Shown: in pieces, positions 1-8,631 of the stretch
Numbering within the stretch: position 1 is the stretch's first letter
How the letters are laid out: each line of letters opens with the position of its first letter
Assembly (NCBI GenBank): GCA_903907855.1
Contig: CAIVPT010000272.1
Coordinates: 1-47,237, forward strand
Length of the DNA stretch: 47,237 nucleotides
Source: an uncultured Synechococcaceae cyanobacterium
GTDB taxonomy: Bacteria; Cyanobacteriota; Cyanobacteriia; PCC-6307; Cyanobiaceae
Direction of reading: 5' to 3'
Position numbers and translations under genes: made by a program
The notes under the pieces: model-generated
The model's input: only the letters and a program-made list of their open reading frames with translations
Databases searched by the model: none
Told to the model about the DNA's origin: nothing

Positions 1-959
1 AGTGAGGAGGTCTTCGGGATGCCCAGGAGCTTCTGGGGATTCACCGTGAGCGAATCGGCCTGCCCCAGCCCCGCGAGGGCTGCCGGCACGCGGCTGCCGA
101 GGGCGAACACCGCTCCGATCGCCCCGTCCACATGCAGCCACTGCCTGCGCTCACGGCAAAGGGCGGCCAACTCCGCCAGGGGGTCGATGGCGCCGCGCAC
201 GGTGGTGCCGGCGGTGGCCACCACCGCGATCACCGGAATGCCGCGGCGATGGAGCCCATCGAGCTCCTCGGCGACGCGCCCGCTCTCCATTCGCCCCTGG
301 GCATCGAGCGGCAGGCGCAGCAGGGATTCGGGTGGTAGGCCCATCACCATCAGCGCCTTGTCGAGAGAGACGTGGGCGTCGGCGCTGCAGAGCACGACCG
401 CATCGCTACGGCCCGCCAGGCCCCGGCAACGGCGGGCGGTGACGAGGGCCATCAGGTTGCTGAGGCTGCCCCCGGAGGCGGGCACCCCGCCCGCGCCCAC
501 CGGCATGCCCAGACTTCGGGCCAGCCAGCGGCAGAGGTCCCGCTCCAGGCGGCTGAGCCCCGGGGAGAGCTCTTCGGCCAGGAGGTTGTTGTTCAGCCCT
601 GCGCAGACCATCTCAGCGGCGATGGCGGCGGTGAGCGGGGGTGGATCGAGGTGGGCCAGCGCGCCGGGATGGCTGGGGTTGTAGGCGCCCTCCATCACCC
701 GTTGCAGATCCGCCAGGAGCTGGTGGGGGGGAAGCCCATGCTGATGCGGGGCGGGCTCCAGGGGCGGTTGGGCCAGGGGAAAGGGAGTGTTGGAGCCGGA
801 GCTCGCCAGCCAGTGGCTGAGGTCAGCAGCGGCCTCCTGGAGGAACGCCACGAGGGGCGCTTCCGCAGCCGGCAAGCCCGCGAACGGGTCGAGCAAGGGG
901 GCTCCGGCAGCAGCATCGGGGAGCCGGGCTGGGGAGAGGCGGGCCAACGGCGGCTGCAA
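1..959 (-). CDS. PLP-dependent group II decarboxylase (C-terminal part beyond the window)
   Basis: The frame encodes the N-terminal two thirds of a pyridoxal-phosphate amino-acid decarboxylase of the aspartate/diaminobutyrate/glutamate decarboxylase superfamily. Visible landmarks are a histidine in SADAHVSLDKA that should stack on the cofactor, the aspartate of LHVDGAIGAVF that should contact the pyridine nitrogen, and the Schiff-base lysine in SLTVNPQKLLG close to the left edge. The substrate cannot be told from this part. The start is uncertain: there is no in-frame ATG, the frame stays open upstream into the tadA promoter region, and I chose a TTG at 959, which has no clear ribosome binding site. 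It is divergent from tadA. The family assignment is solid; the N-terminus is not. Confidence 0.85.
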   Translation of the reverse strand, partial: MQPPLARLSPARLPDAAAGAPLLDPFAGLPAAEAPLVAFLQEAAADLSHWLASSGSNTPFPLAQPPLEPAPHQHGLPPHQLLADLQRVMEGAYNPSHPGALAHLDPPPLTAAIAAEMVCAGLNNNLLAEELSPGLSRLERDLCRWLARSLGMPVGAGGVPASGGSLSNLMALVTARRCRGLAGRSDAVVLCSADAHVSLDKALMVMGLPPESLLRLPLDAQGRMESGRVAEELDGLHRRGIPVIAVVATAGTTVRGAIDPLAELAALCRERRQWLHVDGAIGAVFALGSRVPAALAGLGQADSLTVNPQKLLGIPKTSS

Positions 960-1054
960 GACCGGTGCATTCTGCCCGCCGATGGGAGGGGAGGGTTCTG
1001 GGGAAGCGGTGCGAAGCGCGGCGGCGGCTACAAGGGGAGGGCGACCCCCACGCC

Positions 1055-1600
1055 ATGGCCAGGCTCCCGATTCCCACCACTGCTTCCGTACCGGCCGCAG
1101 CGCCCCTCGATCCCCTGCAGCGAGCGGAGCTGTGGATGGACCGCCTGTTGCGACGCGCGGCGGTGGTGGGCGAGACCGGTGAGGTGCCGGTGGCGGCGGT
1201 GGTGCTGGATCGATATGGCCGTGCGGTGGGGTGGGGCAGCAACCGCCGCCACCATGGCCACGACCCCCTGGGCCATGCCGAACTCGTGGCCCTGCGTCAG
1301 GCGGCCGCCAGCCGGGGCGACTGGCGTTTCAGCGACTGCACCTTGGTGGTGACCCTGGAACCCTGCCCGATGTGCGCCGGAGCCCTGATCCAGGCGCGCA
1401 TGGGCACGGTGGTCTTCGGCGCCGCGGATGGCAAACGGGGCGCCCTGGGGGGCTGCCTGAATCTGGCGACCGATCCAAGCGCCCACCATCACCTCACCGT
1501 GATCGCTGGGGTGCGGGCGGAGGCGGCCCGTGCCCAGCTGGAGGATTGGTTCCGCAGACGGCGCGGGGAGCGAATCGCCCGCGCCCGCCCGCAGAGCTGA
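1055..1600 (+). CDS. tadA: tRNA-specific adenosine deaminase TadA
   Basis: TadA deaminates adenosine 34 to inosine in the anticodon wobble position of tRNA-Arg(ACG). The 181-residue product has the cytidine/deoxycytidylate-deaminase zinc signature: HAE (His74, catalytic Glu76) and PCPMCAGA (Cys104 and Cys107). Length is usual for the family plus about 20 proline- and alanine-rich residues at the N-terminus. The ATG at 1055 was preferred to an in-frame ATG at 965 because homology-like sequence begins only around residue 20 and the longer version would reach into the divergent decarboxylase. The gene converges on the aminotransferase, with stops 6 bases apart. Confidence 0.93.
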   Translation: MARLPIPTTASVPAAAPLDPLQRAELWMDRLLRRAAVVGETGEVPVAAVVLDRYGRAVGWGSNRRHHGHDPLGHAELVALRQAAASRGDWRFSDCTLVVTLEPCPMCAGALIQARMGTVVFGAADGKRGALGGCLNLATDPSAHHHLTVIAGVRAEAARAQLEDWFRRRRGERIARARPQS

Positions 1601-1606
1601 TGCCCC

Positions 1607-2797
1607 TCAGGCCGCCACAGCGGCCCGGGCCGGACTGCGGAATGCAGGCAGCTCGGTCTCGAAGAGGTTCAGCAGGCGATCGACGTTTTCGGGGGTGCTG
1701 TTGTAGCCCATCAGACCGACGCGCCATACCTTGCCGGCCAGGTCCCCGAGGCCACCGCCCACCTCAATGCCGAAGCTGTTGAGCAGGTGCTGGGAGAAGG
1801 CTTTGCCGTCGACCCCCTCGGGGATGCGCACGGTGGTGAGGGTGGGAAGGCGCAACTCCTGGGGAACATGAAGCTCAAGCCCCAGCTGCTCGAGGCCCTG
1901 CCAAAGGCGCTCAGCGTTGCGGCGATGGCGGTTCCAGGCGTTGTCCAGGCCCTCCTCGGCCAGGAGTCGCAGGGCTTCCCGCAGGCCGAAGTTCATGTTC
2001 ACCGGGGCGGTGTGGTGGTACGTGCGGTCGCTGCCCCAGTACTTGTTGAGCAGGGACACGTCCAGGTACCAGTTCGGAACCTTGCCGGTGCGGGCGGCCA
2101 GCTTGGCCTCCGCCCGCGGGCCCATCGAGAAGGGACCGAGACCGGGGGGGCAGCTGAGGCCCTTCTGGCTGCAGCTGTAGGCCAGATCAACCTTCCAGGC
2201 GTCGAGGTACAGGGGCACGGCCCCCAGGGACGTGACCGTGTCGAGAAGAAGGAGGCAGTCGTGGCGGCGGCAGAGATCGCCCACCCCCTCCATCGGCTGG
2301 CAGACGCCCGTGGAGGTTTCCGCGTGCACCATCGCCAGGATTGCCGGCTTGTGGGTGCTCACCGCCTCCTCAAGCTCCGCCAGGGAGAATGCCTCACCCC
2401 AGGGCCGTTCGATCGTGACCACAGTGGCGCGGTAGCGCTGGGCCATATCCACCAAGCGCTGGCCGAAGTACCCCATCACGGCCACCAGCACGGTGTCGCC
2501 GGGCTCGATTGTGTTGGCGAGGGTGGCCTCCATGGCGGCACTTCCGGTGCCACTCATCGGCAGGGTGAGGCGGTTGTCGGTCTGCCACACGTAGCGGAGC
2601 AGCTCCTGCACCTCCGCCATCAACTCGATGTAGAGGGGATCGAGGTGACCGATCGGTGTGCGGGCGAGGGCCTCCAGCACCATCGGATGGGCATTGGAGG
2701 GGCCCGGCCCGAGCAGCAGACGGTCGGGGGTGGCAATCGGCGCCAGCCCGAGCCGGTGGGCGTCGTTCACGGGGGGCAGGGCGGAGGAAGCGGACAA
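1607..2797 (-). CDS. Alanine/serine-glyoxylate aminotransferase, class V
   Basis: A 396-residue fold-type I PLP aminotransferase of the small archaeal/eukaryotic-type class V group that uses glyoxylate as amino acceptor with alanine or serine as donor. In cyanobacteria this step recycles photorespiratory glyoxylate to glycine. Seen directly: LLGPGPSNAHP near the N-terminus, MSGTGSAAMEA (phosphate-binding region), Asp186 in LLLDTVTSLG, and the Schiff-base lysine Lys212 in SCSQKGLSCPPGLGP. The length is standard. The donor specificity (alanine versus serine) cannot be read from the sequence. It converges with tadA; apcF lies upstream on the same strand, 57 bases away. Confidence 0.92.
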   Translation of the reverse strand: MSASSALPPVNDAHRLGLAPIATPDRLLLGPGPSNAHPMVLEALARTPIGHLDPLYIELMAEVQELLRYVWQTDNRLTLPMSGTGSAAMEATLANTIEPGDTVLVAVMGYFGQRLVDMAQRYRATVVTIERPWGEAFSLAELEEAVSTHKPAILAMVHAETSTGVCQPMEGVGDLCRRHDCLLLLDTVTSLGAVPLYLDAWKVDLAYSCSQKGLSCPPGLGPFSMGPRAEAKLAARTGKVPNWYLDVSLLNKYWGSDRTYHHTAPVNMNFGLREALRLLAEEGLDNAWNRHRRNAERLWQGLEQLGLELHVPQELRLPTLTTVRIPEGVDGKAFSQHLLNSFGIEVGGGLGDLAGKVWRVGLMGYNSTPENVDRLLNLFETELPAFRSPARAAVAA

Positions 2798-2854
2798 GAC
2801 CGGGGGCAGCGGAACGGTGCGCTGAGATTAGGCAACGGAGTGGGGTTGCGGGAC

Positions 2855-3373
2855 CTAGCGGGCTCGCACGTTGCTGGCGGCCAGACCGCGGCACAGGTGG
2901 TCGAACGGAGCCCGCACGGCGGCGCTTTCGGGGAGGCCGGCAGCGCTGAGCATCTCCACCACCACATCCCGGAGCAGGGCGATGCCGCGCACGGTGGGCC
3001 CTGTGGGAACGCCAAGGCTCTTGTAGGTGTCGTCCAGGCCGTTGAGCACCCGTTCATCGAGGATGGTGACGTCGTCGGCGATCAGGGCGTAGCTGGCGTA
3101 GCGCAGGAAGTAGTCCATGTCGCGCAGGCAGGCGGCCAGACGCCTGGTGGTGTAGGCGTTGCCACCGGGGAGAATCAGCTCCGGGTTGTCCTGCCAGAGG
3201 CGCTGGGAGGCCTCGCGCACAATCGTGGTGGCCTCCCGGTTGATCAGCTCCACCGCCGCCAGGCGCAGGCTGGCCTGGGCGTAGTAGGCGTCGATCCGAT
3301 CGATCGCGGCGCGATCGAAGTAACGGCCGAGCTTGTCGTAGCGACCGATCAGGCCGCTGATGGCATCGCGCAT
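2855..3373 (-). CDS. apcF: Allophycocyanin beta-18 subunit ApcF
   Basis: ApcF is the minor beta-type allophycocyanin of the phycobilisome core, where it pairs with the core-membrane linker ApcE and helps pass excitation energy to the photosystems. The 172-residue product starts MRDAI, as beta-type allophycocyanins do, has the chromophore-binding cysteine at position 82 (AACLRDMDY) and the conserved Asn72 in PGGNAYTTRR that is methylated in beta subunits. ApcF is favoured over ApcB because of the YDKLGRYFD N-terminus and GPTVRGIALLRDVV; this is from memory of the family, not an alignment. It is divergent from glnA across a 325-base spacer. Confidence 0.88.
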   Translation of the reverse strand: MRDAISGLIGRYDKLGRYFDRAAIDRIDAYYAQASLRLAAVELINREATTIVREASQRLWQDNPELILPGGNAYTTRRLAACLRDMDYFLRYASYALIADDVTILDERVLNGLDDTYKSLGVPTGPTVRGIALLRDVVVEMLSAAGLPESAAVRAPFDHLCRGLAASNVRAR

Positions 3374-3698
3374 GGACGGGATTTCGACGCACCTGCAGCG
3401 GAAGGTAGCACTCGAAAATCCCCAAGACCCCTGTCGTGGGGCCTGGTTTCAGCAATCTGACAAGAACGGTTACGCAGGCCCGTCCGCCGTCCCCCTGTCC
3501 ACCGGCCCAGCCGCTGCGGCGAGTGGCAGAACGGGGCCGCTGCCCAGGGGCAGGACAGGGCTAGAAACCATGGCACGACACGGCGGGCGGCGAGCTTTGG
3601 TACCAACCGCTACATAGTGGGAGCGGGCCGCTGCGTACGGTCCCCCATGCCGTGCCCCGGGCCGGCTCCGAGTCCCTTTCCCAGCGTGCACCACCGCT
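3374..3698. other. Divergent intergenic region apcF/glnA
   Basis: This 325-base spacer holds the promoters of two divergent genes. The glnA side has a clear NtcA-type promoter at 3600-3641 (separate entry). No ORF with plausible composition occupies it. On the apcF side a TGCTACCTT extended -10-like stretch reads on the minus strand close to the gene, but no correctly spaced -35 was found, so I do not claim a promoter there. No riboswitch-like structure was recognised in the short glnA leader. Confidence 0.6.
3600..3641 (+). promoter_or_regulatory. NtcA-activated promoter of glnA
   Basis: GTA at 3600-3602 and TAC at 3611-3613 are separated by exactly eight bases (CCAACCGC), a perfect GTA-N8-TAC NtcA operator. 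Twenty-two bases further on lies TACGGT (3636-3641), which fits the TAN3T -10 box. This is the canonical layout of a class II NtcA-activated promoter, with the operator centred near -41.5 and no -35 needed. Transcription would start near 3648, leaving a leader of about 50 bases before the glnA ATG. NtcA senses 2-oxoglutarate and activates nitrogen-assimilation genes, so glnA is the expected target. Confidence 0.85.
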
Positions 3699-5116
3699 AT
3701 GGCCAAGACCGCTCAGGACGTTCTTCGTCAGATCAAGGATGAAGGCATCGAGCTGATCGATCTGAAATTCGTCGATCTGCACGGCAAGTGGCAGCATCTG
3801 ACGGTCTGCTCCGACCTGCTCGACGCCGATGCCTTCACGGACGGCGTGGCCTTTGACGGCTCATCCATCCGGGGTTGGAAGCCATCAATGAATCGGACAT
3901 GGCGATGGTGCCCGATCCCGAGACCGCCTGGATCGATCCTTTCTATAGCCACAAAACCCTCAGCCTGATCTGCTCGATTCAGGAGCCCCGCAGCGGCGAG
4001 CCCTATGCCCGCTGTCCCCGTGCCCTGGCCCAGAAGGCGTTGAACTACCTCGCCTCCACCGGACTGGCCGATACTGCCTATTTCGGCCCCGAGCCGGAAT
4101 TCTTCATCTTCGACGACGTTCGCTACAAGAGCAGCAACGGCAGCAGCTTCTATCAGGTGGATTCCATCGAGGCCGCCTGGAATACCGATCGTGTAGAGGA
4201 GGGCGGCAACCTCGCCTACAAGATCCTCCTCAAAGAAGGATATTTCCCGGTTGCCCCTAACGACACATTACAAGATATCCGCAGCGAGATGCTGCTGACC
4301 ATGGGCGCCCTTGGCGTGCCGATCGAGAAGCAGCACCACGAAGTCGCCACCGCCCAGCACGAGCTCGGCATCAAATTCTCGGAGCTGATCAAGGCGGCCG
4401 ATAATGTGATGATCTACAAGTACGTGGTGCGCAACATCGCCCGTAAGTACGGCAAGAGTGCCACCTTCTTGCCCAAGCCTGTCTTCGCAGACAATGGCAG
4501 TGGCATGCATGTACACCAGAGCCTCTGGAAGGGCGGCCAGCCCCTGTTCTTCGGGGAGGGCACCTACGCCAACCTTTCCCAGACCGCGCGCTGGTACATC
4601 GGCGGCCTGCTCAAGCACGCCCCCTCCTTCCTCGCCTTCACCAACCCCACCACCAACAGCTACAAACGGCTGGTGCCAGGGTTCGAGGCGCCGGTGAATC
4701 TGGTGTACTCGCAAGGCAACCGCTCCGCAGCGGTGCGGATCCCGCTGACCGGCCCGAATCCCAAGGCCAAGCGACTGGAATTCCGCTCCGGCGACGCCCT
4801 CGCCAATCCTTATATCGCTTTTGCGGCGATGTTGATGGCCGGCCTGGATGGCATCAAAAACCAGATCGACCCCGGCGACGGCACCGACGTTGATCTGTTC
4901 GAACTCTCCGCCGAGGAGCTCGCCAAGATCTCCACAGTGCCCGCCTCCCTCAACGGGGCCCTCGAAGCCCTCGATGCCGACAAGGACTACCTGCTTGCCG
5001 GTGGCGTGTTCACGGAAGACTTCATCAGCAACTGGATCGCGATGAAGTACGAGGAGGTGCAGCAGCTACGTCAGCGGCCCCATCCCCATGAGTTCGTGAT
5101 GTACTACGACGCCTGA
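3699..5116 (+). pseudogene. glnA: glnA, type I glutamine synthetase, with a one-base frameshift
   Basis: Glutamine synthetase makes glutamine from glutamate, ammonia and ATP and is the entry point of nitrogen assimilation. Residues 1-61 (ending DGSSIRGWK) read from the ATG at 3699; the rest, from [13 protein letters not shown] onward, continues in the next frame to 5116. Restoring one G after 3881 (AAGCC to AAGGCC) gives an uninterrupted protein of 472 residues, the usual GSI length. The active-site motifs are all present: [41 protein letters not shown]. The region that carries the adenylylated tyrosine in enterobacteria reads [10 protein letters not shown], with phenylalanine, in line with cyanobacterial GS being controlled by other means. 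Everything but the single base looks functional, so a sequencing or assembly error is the likelier explanation; a real mutation cannot be excluded. Confidence 0.9.
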
Positions 5117-5140
5117 TCGCGTTGGTCGGATCAGCGGCGT
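5109..5140. terminator. Hairpin across the glnA and convergent gene stops
   Basis: CTGATC (5113-5118) and GATCAG (5129-5134) form a perfect six-base stem over a ten-base loop. Beyond a two-base bulge, ACGC/GCGT (5109-5112 and 5137-5140) extends it. Both stop codons lie in the stem. There is no T-run on either side, so it is at best a U-less, possibly bidirectional, terminator. Confidence 0.4.
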
Positions 5141-5406
5141 AGCAGCCAGGCCACCATCAGGCCCAGCCCGCCCCAGCGCAGTACGCGCCAGAACTGCTCC
5201 GCTCCTCCATCCCCGGAATGCAAGCCGGGGGGGAGGGGGTCGAGCAGTCTCTGGGCCAGCGCCAGCCTCTGTCGCCGTCGTCGCATCGGGGCGCTCCCCT
5301 CACGCTCCGGCAAGCGGCGACCCGCCAGGTTGAGCAGGGCCGCAAGGTGGCGCAGCACACCCGCTCCCTGGGGGGCGCGACGCAGTCGGGGGGAAGGCAG
5401 GCCCAT
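5131..5406 (-). CDS. Small protein with C-terminal membrane segment
   Basis: A 91-residue basic protein with no family I recognise. It has an arginine-rich middle (MRRRRQRLALAQRLL) and ends in a single hydrophobic stretch, WGGLGLMVAWLL, followed by two arginines, as in a tail-anchored protein. I chose the ATG at 5406 over a GTG at 5418 four codons upstream. It ends 14 bases from the convergent glnA stop. The compact fit between neighbours and the hydrophobic tail support a real gene, but short ORFs are common in GC-rich DNA, so confidence is moderate. Confidence 0.5.
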   Translation of the reverse strand: MGLPSPRLRRAPQGAGVLRHLAALLNLAGRRLPEREGSAPMRRRRQRLALAQRLLDPLPPGLHSGDGGAEQFWRVLRWGGLGLMVAWLLRR

Positions 5407-5462
5407 CGTCGTCAGCACGGAGCGGCTGGGGTCAGGATGGGGCCCCGCCGCCCCCGCGTCCA

Positions 5463-5810
5463 GTGCAGCACCCTGAGGCCCCCCCGGCGAGCGTCACGCC
5501 CGCCACCCCAATACCCCCTTCAGCCACCGCCTGGCCGGAGGGATCCCTGGATCTCGCTGAGGCGTTGTTGCAGCGGCTGGCGATCGGGGATCGCGAATGG
5601 CATGCCGTCAAGAATCAGCCGTCTCGGCGCGCGGCCGAGCAGCTGGCGGCAGGCCTGGTGCAATTGCTCAGCGGCGAGGATCCCCGCCGCCGCGAAGCGG
5701 GCGAAGCGCGTCTGCGGGCCGTCGCCCTGGTCGAGAACGGCCTCGACTGGCTGCGCGGCAACCTCAAGGACCCGGGCTGCCCGCACCGCTCCCCCGCAGA
5801 CCAGCGTTGA
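5463..5810 (+). CDS. DUF6439-like conserved cyanobacterial protein
   Basis: A 115-residue soluble protein starting at GTG 5463. The core from about residue 26 (EGSLDLAEALLQRLAIGDREWHAVK) through SRRAAEQLAAGLVQLLSG and NLKDPGCP looks like a small helical family of unknown function found across Synechococcus and Prochlorococcus that I associate with DUF6439; that name is from memory. The first 25 residues are proline- and alanine-rich and may not be conserved. Its 3' end overlaps the end of the convergent anti-sigma-type gene by 47 bases. Confidence 0.7.
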   Translation: MQHPEAPPASVTPATPIPPSATAWPEGSLDLAEALLQRLAIGDREWHAVKNQPSRRAAEQLAAGLVQLLSGEDPRRREAGEARLRAVALVENGLDWLRGNLKDPGCPHRSPADQR

Positions 5811-6222
5811 AGCGGATCAGCGCCGTCGTCAGGCCCTGGCGACGGGCCGCCAGCTGCAAACGGTTGCCCCGGGGACTCCAGCGGACGTCGTCGAAGCAGT
5901 GATGGATCAGGAAAAGGCCGCGCCCGCTGATCGATCCGGCCTCCAGGGGCAGGTGGCGGACGCGGGACTGGGGCGGCAGGCCAGGGCCCTCATCCTGGAT
6001 CTGCCACACCAACCAGCGGGGGGTCACGATGCGCCGCACCCGCAGACACTTGGCCGGATCACATCCGTTGCCGTGTCGCACCGCATTGACCAGGGCCTCC
6101 TGCAGGCCCAGTTGCAGCTCGCCCAGGCGCGGAGCGCCCCCCACGGGTTCAAGAAGCAGTTCCAGTAACGGTGCCAGCTGCAGCGTGGAGGGCGTGATGT
6201 AATCGGCCCAGCGCACTGCCAT
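5764..6222 (-). CDS. RsbW-like anti-sigma factor / serine-protein kinase (HATPase)
   Basis: A 152-residue stand-alone GHKL ATPase of the kind that acts as anti-sigma factor or kinase in partner-switching systems. The N-box is seen in LGLQEALVNAVRHGN (Glu and Asn for Mg-ATP), the G1 box in QDEGPGLPP and the G2 box in GRGLFLIHHCFDD. There is no sensor or membrane domain. The ATG at 6222 is preferred to a TTG five codons upstream. The last residues overlap the convergent gene at 5463-5810. The natural partner would be a STAS anti-anti-sigma factor; one is encoded at 36853-37158 but not next to it. Confidence 0.82.
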   Translation of the reverse strand: MAVRWADYITPSTLQLAPLLELLLEPVGGAPRLGELQLGLQEALVNAVRHGNGCDPAKCLRVRRIVTPRWLVWQIQDEGPGLPPQSRVRHLPLEAGSISGRGLFLIHHCFDDVRWSPRGNRLQLAARRQGLTTALIRFNAGLRGSGAGSPGP

Positions 6223-6305
6223 GGAGGCGTCTGCCAACGGGGAAGGGCCTGCTCACGCTAACGCGCAGAACGGCCGGGCCCCATGGACAGCGGCCGGTGG
6301 GCGAA

Positions 6306-7040
6306 TCAAGCCGAGGCGGCCTCAATGCGCCGGGCCAGGGCCGGGTGGCGCAGCAGCGCATCCATCAGGCGCACACCGCGCAACTGGTTGACCAGCGGCA
6401 TGTGGCCTTCGGGGGCCTCGATCGACCAGGTGAACGACCCCGGGTAGCGGGTCCAGATCCCCTGGCTCTTCCAACCCAGCCGTGGCCAAAGCTTCTCCCA
6501 CTGCCCCCCGCAGGCCCGCAGCAGACGGCCCTGCACCGAGAAGCCGAAGCGACCGCGGGAATAGACAATCCAGAGCCGGTCGAGATTCTCCAGGTCGACG
6601 CCCGGAATCCGGGCCACTTCGGAGTAGTAGACGTAGCCCCGCCGCTCCGCCTCGGCACCCGCCAGCTGGCGCAGGTGGGTGGAGGTGAGGCGATCAGCCG
6701 CCTCGTAGTCCTGCTCCAGCAAGGCTTGCTGCAGGGGCCCATAGGCGAGCCCGGCGGCGCTTGGGGTGGCCAGCCAGCCCTCCGGGAAGCGGGCCCGCAG
6801 GGCGGCGCGCTCGGCGGGATCGCCGTGGCGCAGCAACCAGTGCAGCAGGGTGCCCGCCGCCCAGTCGTCGCCGGTGGCATCAAGCCGGTCAAGGCAGGCG
6901 GGGATCAGGGGAATCAGCTCGTCGGCGCGCGGCTCGAGCTGCGGGAGCAGGCTGCGCCGTTGACGGGGCGACCCGGAGAGGAAACGTTCCAGCAGCTGGT
7001 CGATCGCGACGCTGGGGGTGACCGGAGGGCCGGAGAGCAT
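6306..7040 (-). CDS. gun4: GUN4 domain protein, regulator of Mg-chelatase
   Basis: GUN4 binds protoporphyrin IX and Mg-protoporphyrin and stimulates the ChlH subunit of magnesium chelatase at the start of chlorophyll synthesis. The 244-residue product has the cyanobacterial two-part build: an N-terminal helical bundle (about 1-95, with [18 protein letters not shown]) and the GUN4 core (about 100-240). Core marks are [48 protein letters not shown] and [15 protein letters not shown]. The length fits the family. It is divergent from psb28, with which it shares a 131-base spacer. Confidence 0.93.
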   Translation of the reverse strand: MLSGPPVTPSVAIDQLLERFLSGSPRQRRSLLPQLEPRADELIPLIPACLDRLDATGDDWAAGTLLHWLLRHGDPAERAALRARFPEGWLATPSAAGLAYGPLQQALLEQDYEAADRLTSTHLRQLAGAEAERRGYVYYSEVARIPGVDLENLDRLWIVYSRGRFGFSVQGRLLRACGGQWEKLWPRLGWKSQGIWTRYPGSFTWSIEAPEGHMPLVNQLRGVRLMDALLRHPALARRIEAASA

Positions 7041-7171
7041 GGACGGGTTCAGGCGGCCGTTCGGATGGGCCGGCGGTGGCGGCTGCGACCCACTTTGTCA
7101 GACCGATCCTGGGCGCGTGCGGCTGGGCAGCTGCGGCGGTGCTGCTTAGGATCAAACTTTCGCCGCATCCC

Positions 7172-7540
7172 ATGACCGCCGCGATTCAATTCTTCCGCGG
7201 AGTCGAGGAGCCGGTTGTCCCCGACATCCGCCTCACCCGCTCCCGCGACGGTCGCACCGGCCAGGCCCTGTTCGTGTTCGAGGAACCCGAGGCCCTCGCC
7301 CCGGAAAGCATGGGCGACATCACCGGCATGTTCATGGTCGATGAGGAGGGTGAGATGGTCACCCGGGAGGTCAAGGCCCGTTTCGTGAACGGACGGGCAT
7401 CGGCGATCGAGGCCACCTACACCTGGAAGACGCAGGAGGACTTCGAGCGCTTCATGCGCTTTGCCCAGCGCTATGCCGACAGCCACGAGCTGGGCTTTTC
7501 CGACTCCGCCTCAGAGGCCGAAGCGGCTGACGACGCTTGA
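7172..7540 (+). CDS. psb28: Photosystem II assembly protein Psb28
   Basis: Psb28 binds the cytoplasmic face of photosystem II assembly intermediates containing CP47 and also influences chlorophyll-protein synthesis. The 122-residue product begins [23 protein letters not shown] and contains the family segments [35 protein letters not shown] and [17 protein letters not shown]. The ATG at 7172 is the family start; the frame is open further upstream only by chance. A TAGGAT at 7147-7152 could be the -10 box. Its TGA overlaps the TTG start of the next gene, so the permease pair downstream may be translationally coupled to it. Confidence 0.93.
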   Translation: MTAAIQFFRGVEEPVVPDIRLTRSRDGRTGQALFVFEEPEALAPESMGDITGMFMVDEEGEMVTREVKARFVNGRASAIEATYTWKTQEDFERFMRFAQRYADSHELGFSDSASEAEAADDA

Positions 7541-8631
7541 AGTTCGGACACTGGCTGGGACTGATCGGCGTCGTCACCGCCCTGCTGCTCCTCTGGAGCC
7601 TGCGGGAGGCGATGGTGCTGCTGTTTGCTGCGGTGGTGCTGGCGATGGCCTTGTGCACCCTCGTTGGGGTGGTTCAGGAGCGCCTGGCCTGCCGTCGCGT
7701 CCTGGCCCTGGTGCTCAGCCTCCTGGGGGTGCTGCTGGTGGTCACCGTCGTGGCCACCGCGATCATTCCTCCCTTCGTCGAACAGTTCGCGGAGCTGCTG
7801 CAGAAGTTGCCGAAGGCGGCCTCCCTGCTCCTCGATCTGCTGCACCGGGGTCTCGAGAGCGCCTCGAAGATGCTCTACGGCAGCCGCGATGGCGGCTTGG
7901 CCTGGCTGAAGCAGGAGTTCGGCCAGGGGGCAGAGGGTTCCAACCCCCTCACCAGCGGCCCTCTTGCCACGGGCCTGGGCGGTGGCGTGCTGCGCCTGCT
8001 GGGCTGGACAGGCAAGTTAGGCACCGGGCTGCTGCAGACCCTGTTCGTGGTGGCGGTGGCCCTGATGATCAGCGCCCAGCCCACGGCCTACCGGGAGGTG
8101 ATGCTGCTGCTGGTTCCCTCCTTCTACCGCCGTCGCCTGCGGGAGGTGCTCACCCAGTGCGGTGATGCCCTCAGTGGCTGGATGGGGGGCGTTCTGATCA
8201 GTTCCCTCTGCGTCGGCGCCCTGGCGGCCATCGGCCTCTCTCTGCTGGGGGTGAAGTTGGTGGCGGCCAATGCCGTGCTGGCCGGTCTCCTCAACGTGAT
8301 TCCCAACATCGGCCCCACCCTGAGCACGGTCTTCCCGATGTCGGTGGCCCTGCTGGATGCCCCCTGGAAGTCGTTGGCGGTGCTCGTGCTGTACGTGGTG
8401 GTGCAGAACCTCGAGAGCTATGTGATCACCCCTTCGGTGATGCACCACCAGCTCCAGCTGCTGCCAGGCCTCACCCTCTCCGCCCAGCTCGTGTTCACCG
8501 TCCTGTTCGGGCCGCTGGGTCTGCTTCTGGCCCTGCCGATGGCCGTCTGCCTGCAGGTGATCGTGCGGGAGATCCTGATTCACGACATCCTTGACCCCTG
8601 GAAGCAACAGCGCCTGGGGCCATTGCCATGA
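7537..8631 (+). CDS. AI-2E/PerM family transporter, first paralogue
   Basis: A 364-residue integral membrane protein of the AI-2 exporter (UPF0118, PerM/YdiK) family. It has hydrophobic helices at the N-terminus ([34 protein letters not shown]), a long amphipathic middle and the family's C-terminal block: [33 protein letters not shown] and [15 protein letters not shown]. Substrates of cyanobacterial members are unknown; some relatives work as Na+/H+ antiporters. Translation would start at TTG 7537, whose TG lies in the psb28 stop. Its own TGA overlaps the ATG of the next gene, which encodes a paralogue. Confidence 0.87.
   Translation: MKFGHWLGLIGVVTALLLLWSLREAMVLLFAAVVLAMALCTLVGVVQERLACRRVLALVLSLLGVLLVVTVVATAIIPPFVEQFAELLQKLPKAASLLLDLLHRGLESASKMLYGSRDGGLAWLKQEFGQGAEGSNPLTSGPLATGLGGGVLRLLGWTGKLGTGLLQTLFVVAVALMISAQPTAYREVMLLLVPSFYRRRLREVLTQCGDALSGWMGGVLISSLCVGALAAIGLSLLGVKLVAANAVLAGLLNVIPNIGPTLSTVFPMSVALLDAPWKSLAVLVLYVVVQNLESYVITPSVMHHQLQLLPGLTLSAQLVFTVLFGPLGLLLALPMAVCLQVIVREILIHDILDPWKQQRLGPLP

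Noticed and set aside
1787-3460. Long plus-strand ORF (557 codons) opposite the aminotransferase and apcF
   Set aside because: It lies antisense to two well-supported genes; its sequence is low-complexity and rich in Gly, His, Arg and Val, as expected of a GC-rich shadow frame.
3648-3698. Glutamine riboswitch in the glnA leader
   Set aside because: The leader is only about 50 bases and I could not find the conserved aptamer core.
3875-5116. Separate short GlnA starting at TTG 3875
   Set aside because: It would lack the N-terminal beta-grasp domain, and the missing residues are encoded just upstream one frame over; a one-base deletion explains it better.
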